Positions 1 through 7,679 of a stretch of DNA of 64,000 nt are shown here, piece after piece. The stretch is from CAYXPR01 sp964467255. Its GTDB lineage: Bacteria > Pseudomonadota > Alphaproteobacteria > Rickettsiales > RGZB01. The position numbers and the translations under genes are program-made. Every line of letters starts with the position of its first letter. The stretch's first letter is position 1. The stretch covers positions 1 through 64,000 of the forward strand of contig CAYXPR010000001.1 of assembly GCA_964467255.1 (NCBI GenBank), read 5' to 3'. Below the pieces are notes generated by a model. It did not search any database. It was not told the DNA's origin and saw nothing but the letters and a program-made list of their open reading frames with translations.

Positions 1-2
1 CT

Positions 3-794
3 CCCTATACCATGAGTGCAGAAGGAAATAAAGAAGGACTCTTTACGGGCTATTACGTGCCAGAACTTAAGGCCAGCCGCAAAAAAAAGGGGCAGTATGT
101 GTACCCCATTTATGGCGTGCCGAAAGACTTACAAAAAGATGTGCCGTATAAAACCCGCGCACAAATTAATGCGGGGGCCCTGAAAGGGCGTGGGCTGGAA
201 TTGGCGTATGCCAAGGATCCGGTGATGCTTTTTTTCATGCAGGTGCAGGGCACGGGCCGCGTGACGTTCGATGATGGCAGCGTGACGCACATGGGCTTTG
301 GCGCAAAAAACTATCAGCCTTACACAGCGCTGGGCAAGGTGCTGGTGGAAATGGGTGCGCTGCACCCCGAGAAAGTAACGGCGCCCATCATCATGCAGTG
401 GCTGTATAAACATCCGGATAAAGCGCAGAAGGTGATGGAGAAAAATGCATCGTTCATTTTCTTCCGCGAGCTGAAAGAGGGTGGTGTGCTGGGTGCGCAA
501 TCTGTAGCGCTTACGCCGCTGGCGAGCCTTGCGGTAGATAAAGAACATGTCGCGCTTGGTGTACCTTTGTGGCTGGATGCCAGCCTGCCGGTGAAAAGCA
601 GTAAGTCCGCCAAAACCTTCCGCGCGCTGTTCATCGCGCAGGATACGGGCAGCGCCATTAAAGGGCCCATCCGCGGTGACGTGTTTTTTGGTTATGGTGC
701 CAAGGCTGAATGGATGGCAGGGCACATGAAGCAATATGGAACCTACTACATGCTGCTACCCAAAACGGTGAACCCTGCCGATGAGCAAGAATAA
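3..794 (+). CDS. mltA: Membrane-bound lytic murein transglycosylase A (MltA), 5' end missing
   Basis: This enzyme cleaves the glycan strands of peptidoglycan in the periplasm, leaving 1,6-anhydromuramic acid ends. The reading frame is open to the window edge, and the residues before the first visible ATG (position 12) already fit the MltA domain, so the signal peptide and first part of the gene lie outside. Visible are the GLFTGYY motif near the start of the MltA domain, the VQGTGRV segment, and the C-terminal 3D domain with AQDTGSAIKGPIRGD, which carries the catalytic aspartate. The stop codon overlaps the next gene by 14 bases, suggesting translational coupling to the Smr-domain gene, a pairing often seen in alphaproteobacteria. 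Confidence 0.93.
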   Translation, partial: PYTMSAEGNKEGLFTGYYVPELKASRKKKGQYVYPIYGVPKDLQKDVPYKTRAQINAGALKGRGLELAYAKDPVMLFFMQVQGTGRVTFDDGSVTHMGFGAKNYQPYTALGKVLVEMGALHPEKVTAPIIMQWLYKHPDKAQKVMEKNASFIFFRELKEGGVLGAQSVALTPLASLAVDKEHVALGVPLWLDASLPVKSSKSAKTFRALFIAQDTGSAIKGPIRGDVFFGYGAKAEWMAGHMKQYGTYYMLLPKTVNPADEQE

Positions 795-1338
795 AAAAGG
801 ACGCGGGCTTTCCGGCGAAGACATTTCCCTGTGGGAAAAAGTAGCGCGCACCATTCTTGCGTATCCGGGTAAAAAAGTAGAAGCGGCTGAAGCAGAGGCT
901 GAAAAGCCAATCAAGAAATCTAAAAAAACACCTGCGGCGCCTGTTGTGCACCACGCCCCATCAAAACCAAAAGCACGCGCTGTAGCGCCCGCCGCTCTTG
1001 CCGTGAATGACACGACGGCGCTCGATGGTTCCACGGCTGAAAAATTCCGCAAAGGGAAAATGAAAATCTCTGCCACGCTGGATTTACACGGCATGCGGCA
1101 GGCAGAAGCACATGCGGCGCTGAATGATTTTATTCAGTTATGCTACGCCAGCCAGAAGCGTTGCGTACGGGTGATTACCGGCAAAGGGCAGCGCACGGGC
1201 ACGGGCGTATTGCAGCAGCAAGTGCCGCATTGGCTGAACCAGCCCGGTTTGCGTGAGTGTGTGCTCTCGGTGGTGCATGCGCCAGCCAAAGACGGCGGCA
1301 CGGGCGCGCTCTATGTGCTGATTAAGCGGCAGCGTTAG
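781..1338 (+). CDS. Smr/MutS2-type domain protein
   Basis: This 185-residue protein has a lysine/alanine-rich, probably disordered first half and a C-terminal Smr domain from about residue 100. The Smr signature is visible as LDLHGM near the domain start and TGKG about 35 residues later. Stand-alone Smr proteins are DNA or RNA nucleases or nucleic-acid binders; the substrate here is unknown. The gene starts inside the end of mltA, so the two are probably co-transcribed. Its 3' end overlaps the convergent gene on the minus strand by four bases. Confidence 0.88.
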   Translation: MSKNKKGRGLSGEDISLWEKVARTILAYPGKKVEAAEAEAEKPIKKSKKTPAAPVVHHAPSKPKARAVAPAALAVNDTTALDGSTAEKFRKGKMKISATLDLHGMRQAEAHAALNDFIQLCYASQKRCVRVITGKGQRTGTGVLQQQVPHWLNQPGLRECVLSVVHAPAKDGGTGALYVLIKRQR

Positions 1339-1811
1339 CCGACTTCGTTTCCGCTTTTGGGGTGGTGTTTATCAAGAAAAGTGACACGATCCAGTAGCCG
1401 GTTCGCAAAGCCGATAAGGGCGGTGCCGAGCTGGGGATCCTGAGGATATTTTTCATCCATAAACAACGCGAGGTTTGCCACCGGGTCATCAATGATAGAC
1501 GTTGCCTTAAGCACTTTGCTAACGGCCGGTGATGGGCGAATCGTAAAATATTCATTGGTTGGGTCGGCCATCGGCACGGTGCTGTCTTCGTCCACCAATC
1601 GCCTTGCAAGGTTCCCGGTGATGTGAACGCGGCTGGTTTCTTCCACCTCAGCATCGAAACGCCCTGCATCAATGCGGAAGTGGTTGGCCAGAATGCGGTG
1701 GCCGACCATTTCCTTACGCTCACGCGTGCCCTCCAGCTCTGGCTTTCTAATTTCGCCATCCAGCCACTGGAGGAATTGCTTCAGTTGCGGCTCTAAAGGT
1801 CCTACTGCCAT
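1335..1811 (-). CDS. Conserved-looking hypothetical protein
   Basis: I do not recognise a family. The product is about 158 residues, soluble, with no signal peptide or membrane segment, and rich in charged residues. I chose the ATG at 1811 because a GGAG sequence at 1819-1822 (minus strand) lies seven bases upstream; a GTG three bases earlier is possible. It converges with and slightly overlaps the Smr-domain gene. Coding is supported by an uninterrupted frame of natural amino-acid composition and a good ribosome site. Confidence 0.7.
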   Translation of the reverse strand: MAVGPLEPQLKQFLQWLDGEIRKPELEGTRERKEMVGHRILANHFRIDAGRFDAEVEETSRVHITGNLARRLVDEDSTVPMADPTNEYFTIRPSPAVSKVLKATSIIDDPVANLALFMDEKYPQDPQLGTALIGFANRLLDRVTFLDKHHPKSGNEVG

Positions 1812-1889
1812 CACGATACTCCATAGGTTAATGCTACCATATTAGTGGAATAATATTAATAAGACGTTAACAAGGGGGTGATAATTGTC

Positions 1890-1964
1890 ATGAAAAATCA
1901 GTGTATTAATGGCATGCGTTCCCATTTTAGGCATTTTTTAATGTTTGTGTGGGATGATGATTAG
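1890..1964 (+). CDS. Possible 24-residue small ORF or leader peptide
   Basis: An ATG at 1890 opens a 24-codon frame ending in TAG at 1964, only 15 bases before the next gene. It is preceded at 1872-1882 by a sequence that matches the extended anti-Shine-Dalgarno complement at all but one position (AAGGGGGTGAT), nine bases from the ATG. The peptide is rich in His, Phe and Asp and ends in three aspartates. Such a strong ribosome site with no other start codon nearby suggests a translated leader or small protein. Nothing is known of its function, and chance cannot be excluded. Confidence 0.35.
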   Translation: MKNQCINGMRSHFRHFLMFVWDDD

Positions 1965-1979
1965 GCTACGGAGATTGCT

Positions 1980-2477
1980 ATGCAAAAAGAAGACATGGTG
2001 CGCCAAGAGGCGATAAAATACGCGCTGTTTAATGCGACAGGCACGAAGTTTCGTGCCGTGGATCATGGTATGGTCACGAGTTTTTATTCCACCTCTCCGT
2101 TTGCTCTTGCCTCATTGGATGAGCCGCATTACGAGGCTTTTGTAAAAAAAGTTTATAAGGCGGTTGATAGCGAAATTAAACGCTTTGATATGGATGCTTT
2201 TGATTATAAAGCCGATCCCACCAGCTTTTATGGTATGCAATGGGTTGGCCAGAATGGCGAAGGATTTATTTTTGAATTCCGTGTGCCACTGGAACAGATG
2301 CAGCTGCCGCCCCAAGTGTTGGCGGAAATGGCAAAGGGTGTTGGTGCTGCCATCGCGCCGGAGGCCAAGCTTGGCCTTGAGAAAATCATGAAATTTGATT
2401 TCCCTGAAGCGGTACTCCTGCAAACGCGGGAATTCTTGGGGCGCTTCCCCGGCGGGCGTGATTTTTCCTATAATTAA
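1980..2477 (+). CDS. Hypothetical protein
   Basis: I do not recognise this 165-residue protein. It is soluble with mixed alpha/beta composition, no signal peptide, no membrane segment and no cysteines. The ATG at 1980 has a GGAG ribosome site six bases upstream (1970-1973). It follows a candidate 24-codon small ORF by 15 bases, and hisB starts 114 bases downstream behind what looks like its own promoter, so this gene is probably a separate unit. Confidence 0.7.
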   Translation: MQKEDMVRQEAIKYALFNATGTKFRAVDHGMVTSFYSTSPFALASLDEPHYEAFVKKVYKAVDSEIKRFDMDAFDYKADPTSFYGMQWVGQNGEGFIFEFRVPLEQMQLPPQVLAEMAKGVGAAIAPEAKLGLEKIMKFDFPEAVLLQTREFLGRFPGGRDFSYN

Positions 2478-2554
2478 TCGGTGGTTTTAGCCGCCAAACG
2501 CCGCTGTTTTCTGGCACTTAACTGCTTATTTCACTGTATTTTTCGTGCTGGCCT

Positions 2555-2562
2555 GCTATAAC
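2555..2562 (+). promoter_or_regulatory. Candidate extended -10 promoter of hisB
   Basis: TGCTATAAC at 2554-2562 fits an extended -10 element (TGn followed by TATAAC, five of six to consensus). The -35 position 17 bases upstream is poor, as expected for extended -10 promoters. Transcription would begin near 2569, about 25-30 bases before hisB. Inference from motif only. Confidence 0.4.
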
Positions 2563-2591
2563 CCGTTAAGTAGGAATGCTAAACAGCATGG

Positions 2592-3260
2592 ATGAAGAAT
2601 ATGCGTAAAGCCACGGTTGCACGGAACACAAAAGAAACCCAAATCAAAGCCACAGTGAATCTGGATGGCACGGGTCAGTATAAGGTCAAAACCGGTATCG
2701 GCTTTTTAGACCACATGGTGGAACAGCTTTCGCGCCACAGCTTGGTGGACATCACTGTGGAAGCAAAAGGCGACCTACACATTGATTATCACCACACCAC
2801 GGAAGATGTCGGCATCGCCGTCGGTCAGGCATTTGCGCAAGCGCTGGGTGATAGGAAGGGCATTACGCGCTTCGGCCATGCATACTGCCCGATGGATGAA
2901 ACGCTGACCCGCGTGGCGCTGGATATTTCCGGCAGGCCATACCTCGTATGGAAAGTGCAGTTCACGCGCGACAAACTGGGCGAGATGGATACCGAATTGT
3001 TCAAAGAATGGTTCGCGGCATTTGCTGGCGAAGCAGGGCTTACGCTGCATGTGGAAAACATTTACGGCACCAACAACCACCACATCATCGAGTCGTGCTA
3101 CAAGGCATTAGCGCGTTCGCTGAAGGTAGCAGTGGCGATTGACCCGCGCCAGAAAAACAGCATCCCTTCCACGAAGGGCACGCTGGGTGGCGCGAAGGCT
3201 GCCAGCAAAAAGTCGGCGAAGAAAAAACCTGCCGGGAAAAAATCCGCTAAACGGAAATAA
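2592..3260 (+). CDS. hisB: Imidazoleglycerol-phosphate dehydratase HisB, with lysine-rich tail
   Basis: HisB dehydrates imidazoleglycerol phosphate to imidazoleacetol phosphate in histidine synthesis. Diagnostic segments are GFLDHM, the metal-binding DYHHTTEDVG, the repeat-half counterpart NNHHIIES, and the usual family end IPSTKGTLG at about residue 195. After this normal terminus the protein continues for about 25 residues of Lys/Ala/Ser repeats resembling a histone H1 tail, absent from typical HisB. The ATG at 2601 is an alternative start nine bases downstream. It leads a tight hisB-DUF2628-hisH-hisA operon with spacings of 5, -4 and -4 bases. Confidence 0.96.
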   Translation: MKNMRKATVARNTKETQIKATVNLDGTGQYKVKTGIGFLDHMVEQLSRHSLVDITVEAKGDLHIDYHHTTEDVGIAVGQAFAQALGDRKGITRFGHAYCPMDETLTRVALDISGRPYLVWKVQFTRDKLGEMDTELFKEWFAAFAGEAGLTLHVENIYGTNNHHIIESCYKALARSLKVAVAIDPRQKNSIPSTKGTLGGAKAASKKSAKKKPAGKKSAKRK

Positions 3261-3265
3261 ATTCC

Positions 3266-3691
3266 ATGATGCCGTTTTTAAAAACCTACGCGGTGTATAT
3301 CAAGCCGGGTGATGAACATCCGCTGGAGTCTTCCATGTTTGTGAAGGAAGGCTTTTCCATGCCTGCGTTTTTATTCAGCTTGTTCTGGGCGCTGTATCAT
3401 CGCGTGTGGCGTTTGGCAGTGCTGGTGCTGGCGTTTTATATCGTAGCGAACAAAGCGCTGCTTGCTGGCGTGATTGACCTGCATTTCCGACTGATTGTGG
3501 AGATGGGTTTTTTAGCGTGGGTGGGTTTTCAGGCTGGTGAGTGGCGTGCCAAAGCGCTCGAACGCCAAGGGTTCGTGCTGCTTGATATTGTGATGGCGCG
3601 CAGCGAGGCCGAAGCCCGCCAGCGTCTGCTCGACCGTTACCTGCCGCAATATCCTGTAAATGCGCTTGGCGTAATGGGAGCCACCCGATGA
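3266..3691 (+). CDS. DUF2628 membrane protein of the his operon
   Basis: A 141-residue protein with one or two hydrophobic segments at roughly residues 30-80 (the FLFSLFWALYHRVW region and the following stretch) and a soluble C-terminal part. It matches the DUF2628 family, which in many alphaproteobacteria sits exactly here between hisB and hisH. Its function is unknown; the steady linkage suggests only co-expression. It starts five bases after hisB and overlaps hisH by four bases (ATGA). Confidence 0.82.
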   Translation: MMPFLKTYAVYIKPGDEHPLESSMFVKEGFSMPAFLFSLFWALYHRVWRLAVLVLAFYIVANKALLAGVIDLHFRLIVEMGFLAWVGFQAGEWRAKALERQGFVLLDIVMARSEAEARQRLLDRYLPQYPVNALGVMGATR

Positions 3692-4329
3692 GCGTGGTGA
3701 TTATCGATTATGGCTCCGGCAATCTGCACTCCACCTTAAAGGCATTTGAGCATGTGGCACAGCCGCTGGGCTTGAAAGTATCACTCACACAAAGCCCTGC
3801 CGCACTTAATAAAGCCACGCACATTGTGCTGCCAGGCGTGGGTGCGTTCGCTGATTGCATGCATGGCATCGAAGCCATCAGCGGTATGCGCGAGGCGCTC
3901 GAAGAAAATGTACAGAAAAAGAAAAAACCATTCCTCGGCATTTGCGTGGGCATGCAGCTCTTGGCTGAAAAAGGTTTAGAGCATGGCGAGCATAAAGGCC
4001 TTGGCTGGCTGAAAGGCGAGGTGAGTGCCATTAAGCCTGCGAATGCTTCATTCAAAATTCCTCACATGGGCTGGAATGATTTGCAGTTGCGTAAAAAACA
4101 CGCGCTGCTGGCAGGGATTGAAAGCGGCAAGCATGCGTATTTCGTGCACTCCTATGCTATGCGCTGCGCCAATGCGGAAGATGTTCTTGCCACGGTAGAT
4201 TACGCGGGCGATGTGGTGGCGGTGGTAGGGCGCGGCAACATCATGGGCACGCAGTTTCACCCCGAAAAAAGTCAGGAAACCGGCCTTGCGCTGATTGGTA
4301 ATTTCTTAAAGATGGAGCAGGCGGCATGA
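3688..4329 (+). CDS. hisH: Imidazole glycerol phosphate synthase, glutaminase subunit HisH
   Basis: HisH hydrolyses glutamine and channels ammonia to HisF, making imidazole glycerol phosphate and AICAR. The class I glutamine amidotransferase triad is visible: nucleophile Cys86 in GICVGMQ, and the His/Glu pair in GTQFHPEKS near the C-terminus. The start IDYGSGNL is typical. At 213 residues it has normal length. It overlaps both neighbours by ATGA, which indicates translational coupling; its partner hisF lies about 2.3 kb away beyond two unrelated genes. Confidence 0.97.
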   Translation: MSVVIIDYGSGNLHSTLKAFEHVAQPLGLKVSLTQSPAALNKATHIVLPGVGAFADCMHGIEAISGMREALEENVQKKKKPFLGICVGMQLLAEKGLEHGEHKGLGWLKGEVSAIKPANASFKIPHMGWNDLQLRKKHALLAGIESGKHAYFVHSYAMRCANAEDVLATVDYAGDVVAVVGRGNIMGTQFHPEKSQETGLALIGNFLKMEQAA

Positions 4330-5054
4330 TTTTATTTCCCGCGATTGATTTGAAGGATGGCGCATGTGTTCGCCTGTTAAAAGGCGACATGAAAAAGGCC
4401 ACAGTGTTTTCCGAAAACCCCGCTGCGCAGGCGCGCAGTTTTCAAAAACAGGGCGCAGAATGGCTGCATATTGTCGATTTAAATGGTGCGTTTGAAGGCC
4501 GCCCTGTGAACATGGAAGCGGTGCGTGCGATTTTAAAAGCAGTAGATGTGCCCGTGCAGTTGGGTGGCGGCATACGCGGCCTTAACATGGTGGATGAATG
4601 GCTCGCCGAAGGCATCGCCCGCGTGATTTTAGGCACGATTGCACTCAAAAATCCGGCACTGGTCAAAGAAGCCTGCCGCTTGTTCCCCGGAAAAATTGCA
4701 GTAGGAATTGATGCGCGTGGCGGCAAAGTGGCGGTGGAAGGCTGGGCTGAAAAATCGGAGATGGATGTGGCTGAACTCGCGTTGAAGTTTGAAGATGCGG
4801 GTGTGGCGGCGATTATCTATACCAACATCGAGCACGACGGCATGATGGGTGGGCCGGATGTAGAGGGTACGCGCTCGCTGGCTGAAAAAATCAGCACACC
4901 GGTCATTGCCTCGGGCGGTGTTTCTTCGATGGAAGATTTAAAAGTGCTGAAGAAGATTGAATCATCGGGCGTGATGGGCGTTATCTGTGGCCGCGCTGTT
5001 TATGACGGTAAGGTGACGATTCCCGAAGCCGTAGCGCTGCTTAAAGCGGCTTAA
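4326..5054 (+). CDS. hisA: Phosphoribosylformimino-5-aminoimidazole carboxamide ribotide isomerase HisA
   Basis: HisA is a TIM-barrel Amadori isomerase acting just before HisF/HisH in histidine synthesis. The first strand carries FPAIDLKDG with the catalytic aspartate; VQLGGGIR, the catalytic loop around AVGIDARGG, YTNIEHDGMM and the phosphate-binding VIASGGV are also clear. Length 242 residues is standard. It ends the hisB-hisA operon and its last 14 bases overlap the end of a convergent unknown gene. Confidence 0.97.
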   Translation: MILFPAIDLKDGACVRLLKGDMKKATVFSENPAAQARSFQKQGAEWLHIVDLNGAFEGRPVNMEAVRAILKAVDVPVQLGGGIRGLNMVDEWLAEGIARVILGTIALKNPALVKEACRLFPGKIAVGIDARGGKVAVEGWAEKSEMDVAELALKFEDAGVAAIIYTNIEHDGMMGGPDVEGTRSLAEKISTPVIASGGVSSMEDLKVLKKIESSGVMGVICGRAVYDGKVTIPEAVALLKAA

Positions 5055-5583
5055 TATCCTGCTCCAAAATTCGCTTATGGCGTTCACTCGCGGGCTCGGC
5101 ATTCTTTAACAGCATGGCGCGGATGGGTTTTACCAGCGCCGCAATGCTAATTTTTTTGAGTGCAGCGAGCGCAGCCTCATCTTCCATCGCAGGTGCCAGC
5201 AGCAGTGATGCCGCAATGCGTTTGCCGTTAAAAACCGTACCGCCCACGCTGGCAAAGCGCACGCCTTGTTTATCATCCCCATACGAGAACACGTCGCGGC
5301 GGCCCTTGTGGCGGTTTACGAGCTCAATATCTGCATTTAAAGCTTCATTAATTGGCAGCACAAAGCGGTGATAGGCGTCCCATTCTAAGCGCTCAGCAAG
5401 CGCCACGTGTGCATCGTCCAGCGCATAATGATAGGGCGAATCTTTCGAATGCTGGCTAATGACCCACGGTAAACCCGTGACCGTTGCCAGTTCAGCAAGC
5501 GTGCGGCGCACCCGCGCGAGCTTTGCATCATCGCGCTTTAGAACGTCAATTTGAATTTCGGCCAAAATAATGGCGTCGTGCAC
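5041..5583 (-). CDS. Hypothetical protein between hisA and hisF
   Basis: I do not recognise this soluble protein of about 180 residues. I chose a GTG start at 5583 because a GGAG ribosome site (5592-5595, minus strand) lies eight bases upstream; the frame also runs back to a TTG at 5601 with no ribosome site. There are no membrane segments, signal peptide or cysteines, and the C-terminal half is helical and Ala/Leu-rich. It converges with hisA (14-base overlap) and lies behind a terminator from the gene upstream on the same strand. Confidence 0.68.
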   Translation of the reverse strand: MHDAIILAEIQIDVLKRDDAKLARVRRTLAELATVTGLPWVISQHSKDSPYHYALDDAHVALAERLEWDAYHRFVLPINEALNADIELVNRHKGRRDVFSYGDDKQGVRFASVGGTVFNGKRIAASLLLAPAMEDEAALAALKKISIAALVKPIRAMLLKNAEPASERHKRILEQDIKPL

Positions 5584-5621
5584 TCGAATTTCTCCGTGCA
5601 AATATCTGTAAAAAATCCATG

Positions 5622-5643
5622 AAAAAAGTCTGCGCTCGCAGAC
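5622..5643 (-). terminator. Intrinsic terminator after the membrane protein gene
   Basis: On the minus strand a seven-base-pair stem (5637-5643 with 5628-5634) is followed at once by six T residues (5627-5622). It lies 80 bases after the membrane protein gene and 39 bases before the preferred start of the next minus-strand gene, so it should separate the two or act as an attenuator. Confidence 0.75.
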
Positions 5644-5723
5644 CGTGTGGGGGGCTTATAAAGGTGATATTTATGTGGGTCAATAACCGCGAGGTTGAAC
5701 AGACGAAAAATATTTTTAAATTT

Positions 5724-6524
5724 TTAGTATTGACCTTGCCAGTAACTTTCGGGGAGCGAAGGTGTCAGCAGCACAGACGCCATCCAGTAAATAAAAATCG
5801 TGAAGCCGATGAAAGAAATTAGTCGGCTGGTGTGTACCAAAATGGGGTGTTTGTGCTGGGTGATTTCTTCATTCAGGTAGAGCATGAACCAAATAGTGGC
5901 CACGCACATCACCATCAGTGCAAGGTTGGTGAAGATGTTGATATGGAAACTATAGCCCGCGATTTTAACCGACAGGAATAATCCGCCGAGGCCTAGCACC
6001 AGCCACAACGCCGCAGCGCTGACCACCGCGCCCTCAAGCACCATGAACCCCGCAATGCCCGCACGCCGCGCAGGGGCATATTCTTTCAGCAGCGCAAAGG
6101 CGGCCAGAAATAAGATGGGCATGTAGCCGAGCACGGTAAAGCATGCGAGCGGCGATCCTAAATTAAAGTAAGGGCCAAGTTCGCTGAGTGTGAGCGAGGT
6201 GTGCTTGCCTTCGCGCAGCGCCTGCTGTAATTCCGGCAATGTTTTGAAATAGGTCGCGCTGCGGAGCGCCTCATCGAACAGGAAAAATCCTTTCACCGAT
6301 TCACCGGCGATAAAGCCTTTATAAAAACGCGTACCGCTGATGTAAGTCACATAGGGGCGGTAAGTGGTGTCGTAAATCACCACGCCTTGGTTTTTGAAAA
6401 TGTCGTTAATGCCGATGAGGTTGCCGCCCGGTGTGCCAAATTCCCATTCTTTGGGTGCGGCATTGCCGTGGCCTGGTGCCAGCAGCACCATTATCAGCCA
6501 TATCAAAAGCGCGCATCTTATCAT
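5724..6524 (-). CDS. Hypothetical exported-domain membrane protein
   Basis: A 266-residue protein of no family I recognise. A cleavable signal peptide (hydrophobic residues 5-17, likely cut after GNAA) leads into a periplasmic segment of about 110 residues, followed by four or five transmembrane helices from about residue 125 to the end. A periplasmic region followed by a helical bundle could suggest a sensor or transporter partner, but no motif supports a specific role. It is divergent from hisF and followed by an intrinsic terminator, so it is probably monocistronic. Confidence 0.7.
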   Translation of the reverse strand: MIRCALLIWLIMVLLAPGHGNAAPKEWEFGTPGGNLIGINDIFKNQGVVIYDTTYRPYVTYISGTRFYKGFIAGESVKGFFLFDEALRSATYFKTLPELQQALREGKHTSLTLSELGPYFNLGSPLACFTVLGYMPILFLAAFALLKEYAPARRAGIAGFMVLEGAVVSAAALWLVLGLGGLFLSVKIAGYSFHINIFTNLALMVMCVATIWFMLYLNEEITQHKHPILVHTSRLISFIGFTIFIYWMASVLLTPSLPESYWQGQY

Positions 6525-6597
6525 TTGCTAATCGGCACGGAAATGGGTTATAGCATTCAGCCATGACTTGCGTAACACAGCTCGCTTAAACCGGCAG

Positions 6598-6614
6598 ATA
6601 TAAACAGTTTATAT
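6598..6614 (+). promoter_or_regulatory. 17-bp palindrome over the hisF start, with a -10-like core
   Basis: ATATAAAC-A-GTTTATAT is a perfect palindrome with eight-base arms and its last two bases are the first two of the hisF ATG. It contains TATAAA (6599-6604), eight bases before the ATG, and no Shine-Dalgarno sequence is visible. It may be an operator, or a -10 element giving a leaderless hisF mRNA. No convincing -35 element was found. Confidence 0.4.
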
Positions 6615-7371
6615 GCTCAAAACAAGAATCATTCCGTGCCTTGATGTAAAGGATGGCCGCGTGGTGAAGGGCGTGAACTTCGTGAATCTGGTGGATGCGG
6701 GCGACCCCGTGGAACAAGCCAAACTGTATGGTGCGCAAGGTGCCGACGAACTCTGTTTTTTAGATATTACCGCCTCCAGCGACAATCGCGATGTGCTCTA
6801 TGATGTGGTCACGCGTGTGGCCGAGCAATGCTTTATGCCGCTGACCGTAGGCGGCGGCGTGCGTGAGGTGGATGATGTGCGCAAGCTCCTGCTGGCAGGG
6901 GCTGACAAGGTTTCCATCAACACGGCGGCGGTGAAGCGCCCTGAGTTTGTAAAAGAAGCGTCCGAAAAATTTGGTGCGCAGTGCATTGTGGTGGCGATTG
7001 ATGCCAAAAGCACGGGTCCGAACAGTTTTGAAATTTTCACGCATGGTGGGCGCAACGCCACAGGCATTGATGCGGTGAAATGGGCGCAGCGTATGGAAGA
7101 ATATGGCGCAGGCGAAATTCTGCTCACCTCCATGGATAGGGACGGTACCAAGCAGGGATTTAACCTGCCACTCACGCGCGCGATTGCGGATGCGGTGAAC
7201 ATTCCCGTGATTGCGTCCGGCGGTGTGGGTGAGCTTTCGCATTTTGTAGATGGGGTGAAAGAGGGTCATGCTAGTGCGCTGCTGGCTGCGTCCGTTTTCC
7301 ACTTCGGCACGTTTACCATTCCGCAGGTGAAGCAGCATTTGCAGCAACACGGTGTACCCGTCAGGATTTAA
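6613..7371 (+). CDS. hisF: Imidazole glycerol phosphate synthase, cyclase subunit HisF
   Basis: HisF is the TIM-barrel cyclase that joins ammonia from HisH to the substrate, forming imidazole glycerol phosphate and AICAR. Signature segments are RIIPCLDVKDGRVVKG with the catalytic Asp near residue 11, LTVGGGVR, LLTSMDRDGT with the second catalytic Asp, and VIASGGVG. Length 252 residues is standard. It lacks an obvious ribosome site and a palindrome overlaps its start codon. Its end overlaps the convergent csoR-like gene by four bases. Confidence 0.97.
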   Translation: MLKTRIIPCLDVKDGRVVKGVNFVNLVDAGDPVEQAKLYGAQGADELCFLDITASSDNRDVLYDVVTRVAEQCFMPLTVGGGVREVDDVRKLLLAGADKVSINTAAVKRPEFVKEASEKFGAQCIVVAIDAKSTGPNSFEIFTHGGRNATGIDAVKWAQRMEEYGAGEILLTSMDRDGTKQGFNLPLTRAIADAVNIPVIASGGVGELSHFVDGVKEGHASALLAASVFHFGTFTIPQVKQHLQQHGVPVRI

Positions 7372-7670
7372 GCGTCAAAACGCTTAAAAATCTCTTTCAG
7401 CTCGGCAATTTTCTTTTCTTTTTCTTGCGCATCGTTGCTGGCGAATGCATCTACCACGCACGACTTCAAATGTGCCTCCAGCACGCTGCCTTCTAAGGCA
7501 TGCAAGGCAGAGCGCACTGCCTTAATCTGTGTGAGGATGTCGGGGCAATAGCGGTTTTCTTCAATCATTTTGCGGATGCCTTCCACTTGCCCTGCAATGC
7601 GGCTTAAGCGGTGCAGCTCGCCGGAATGGTCGGGGTGTGTTTTATCGTGCTCGCAATGGCTGCATTTCAT
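7368..7670 (-). CDS. CsoR-type metal-sensing transcriptional repressor
   Basis: A 100-residue DUF156/CsoR-RcnR family regulator: an all-helical DNA-binding protein that releases its operator on metal binding. The ligand pattern is Cys42, His67 and Cys71 (CPDIL...EAHLKSC), the Cys-x24-His-x3-Cys spacing of Cu(I)-sensing CsoR; RcnR and FrmR differ at these positions. The N-terminus adds Cys3, His5, Cys6, His8, His12 and His15, a possible extra metal site. It is the last gene of a four-gene metal operon (GGAG ribosome site at 7677-7680) and so would autoregulate it. Copper specificity is inferred. Confidence 0.9.
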   Translation of the reverse strand: MKCSHCEHDKTHPDHSGELHRLSRIAGQVEGIRKMIEENRYCPDILTQIKAVRSALHALEGSVLEAHLKSCVVDAFASNDAQEKEKKIAELKEIFKRFDA

Positions 7671-7679
7671 ACGCGGCTC

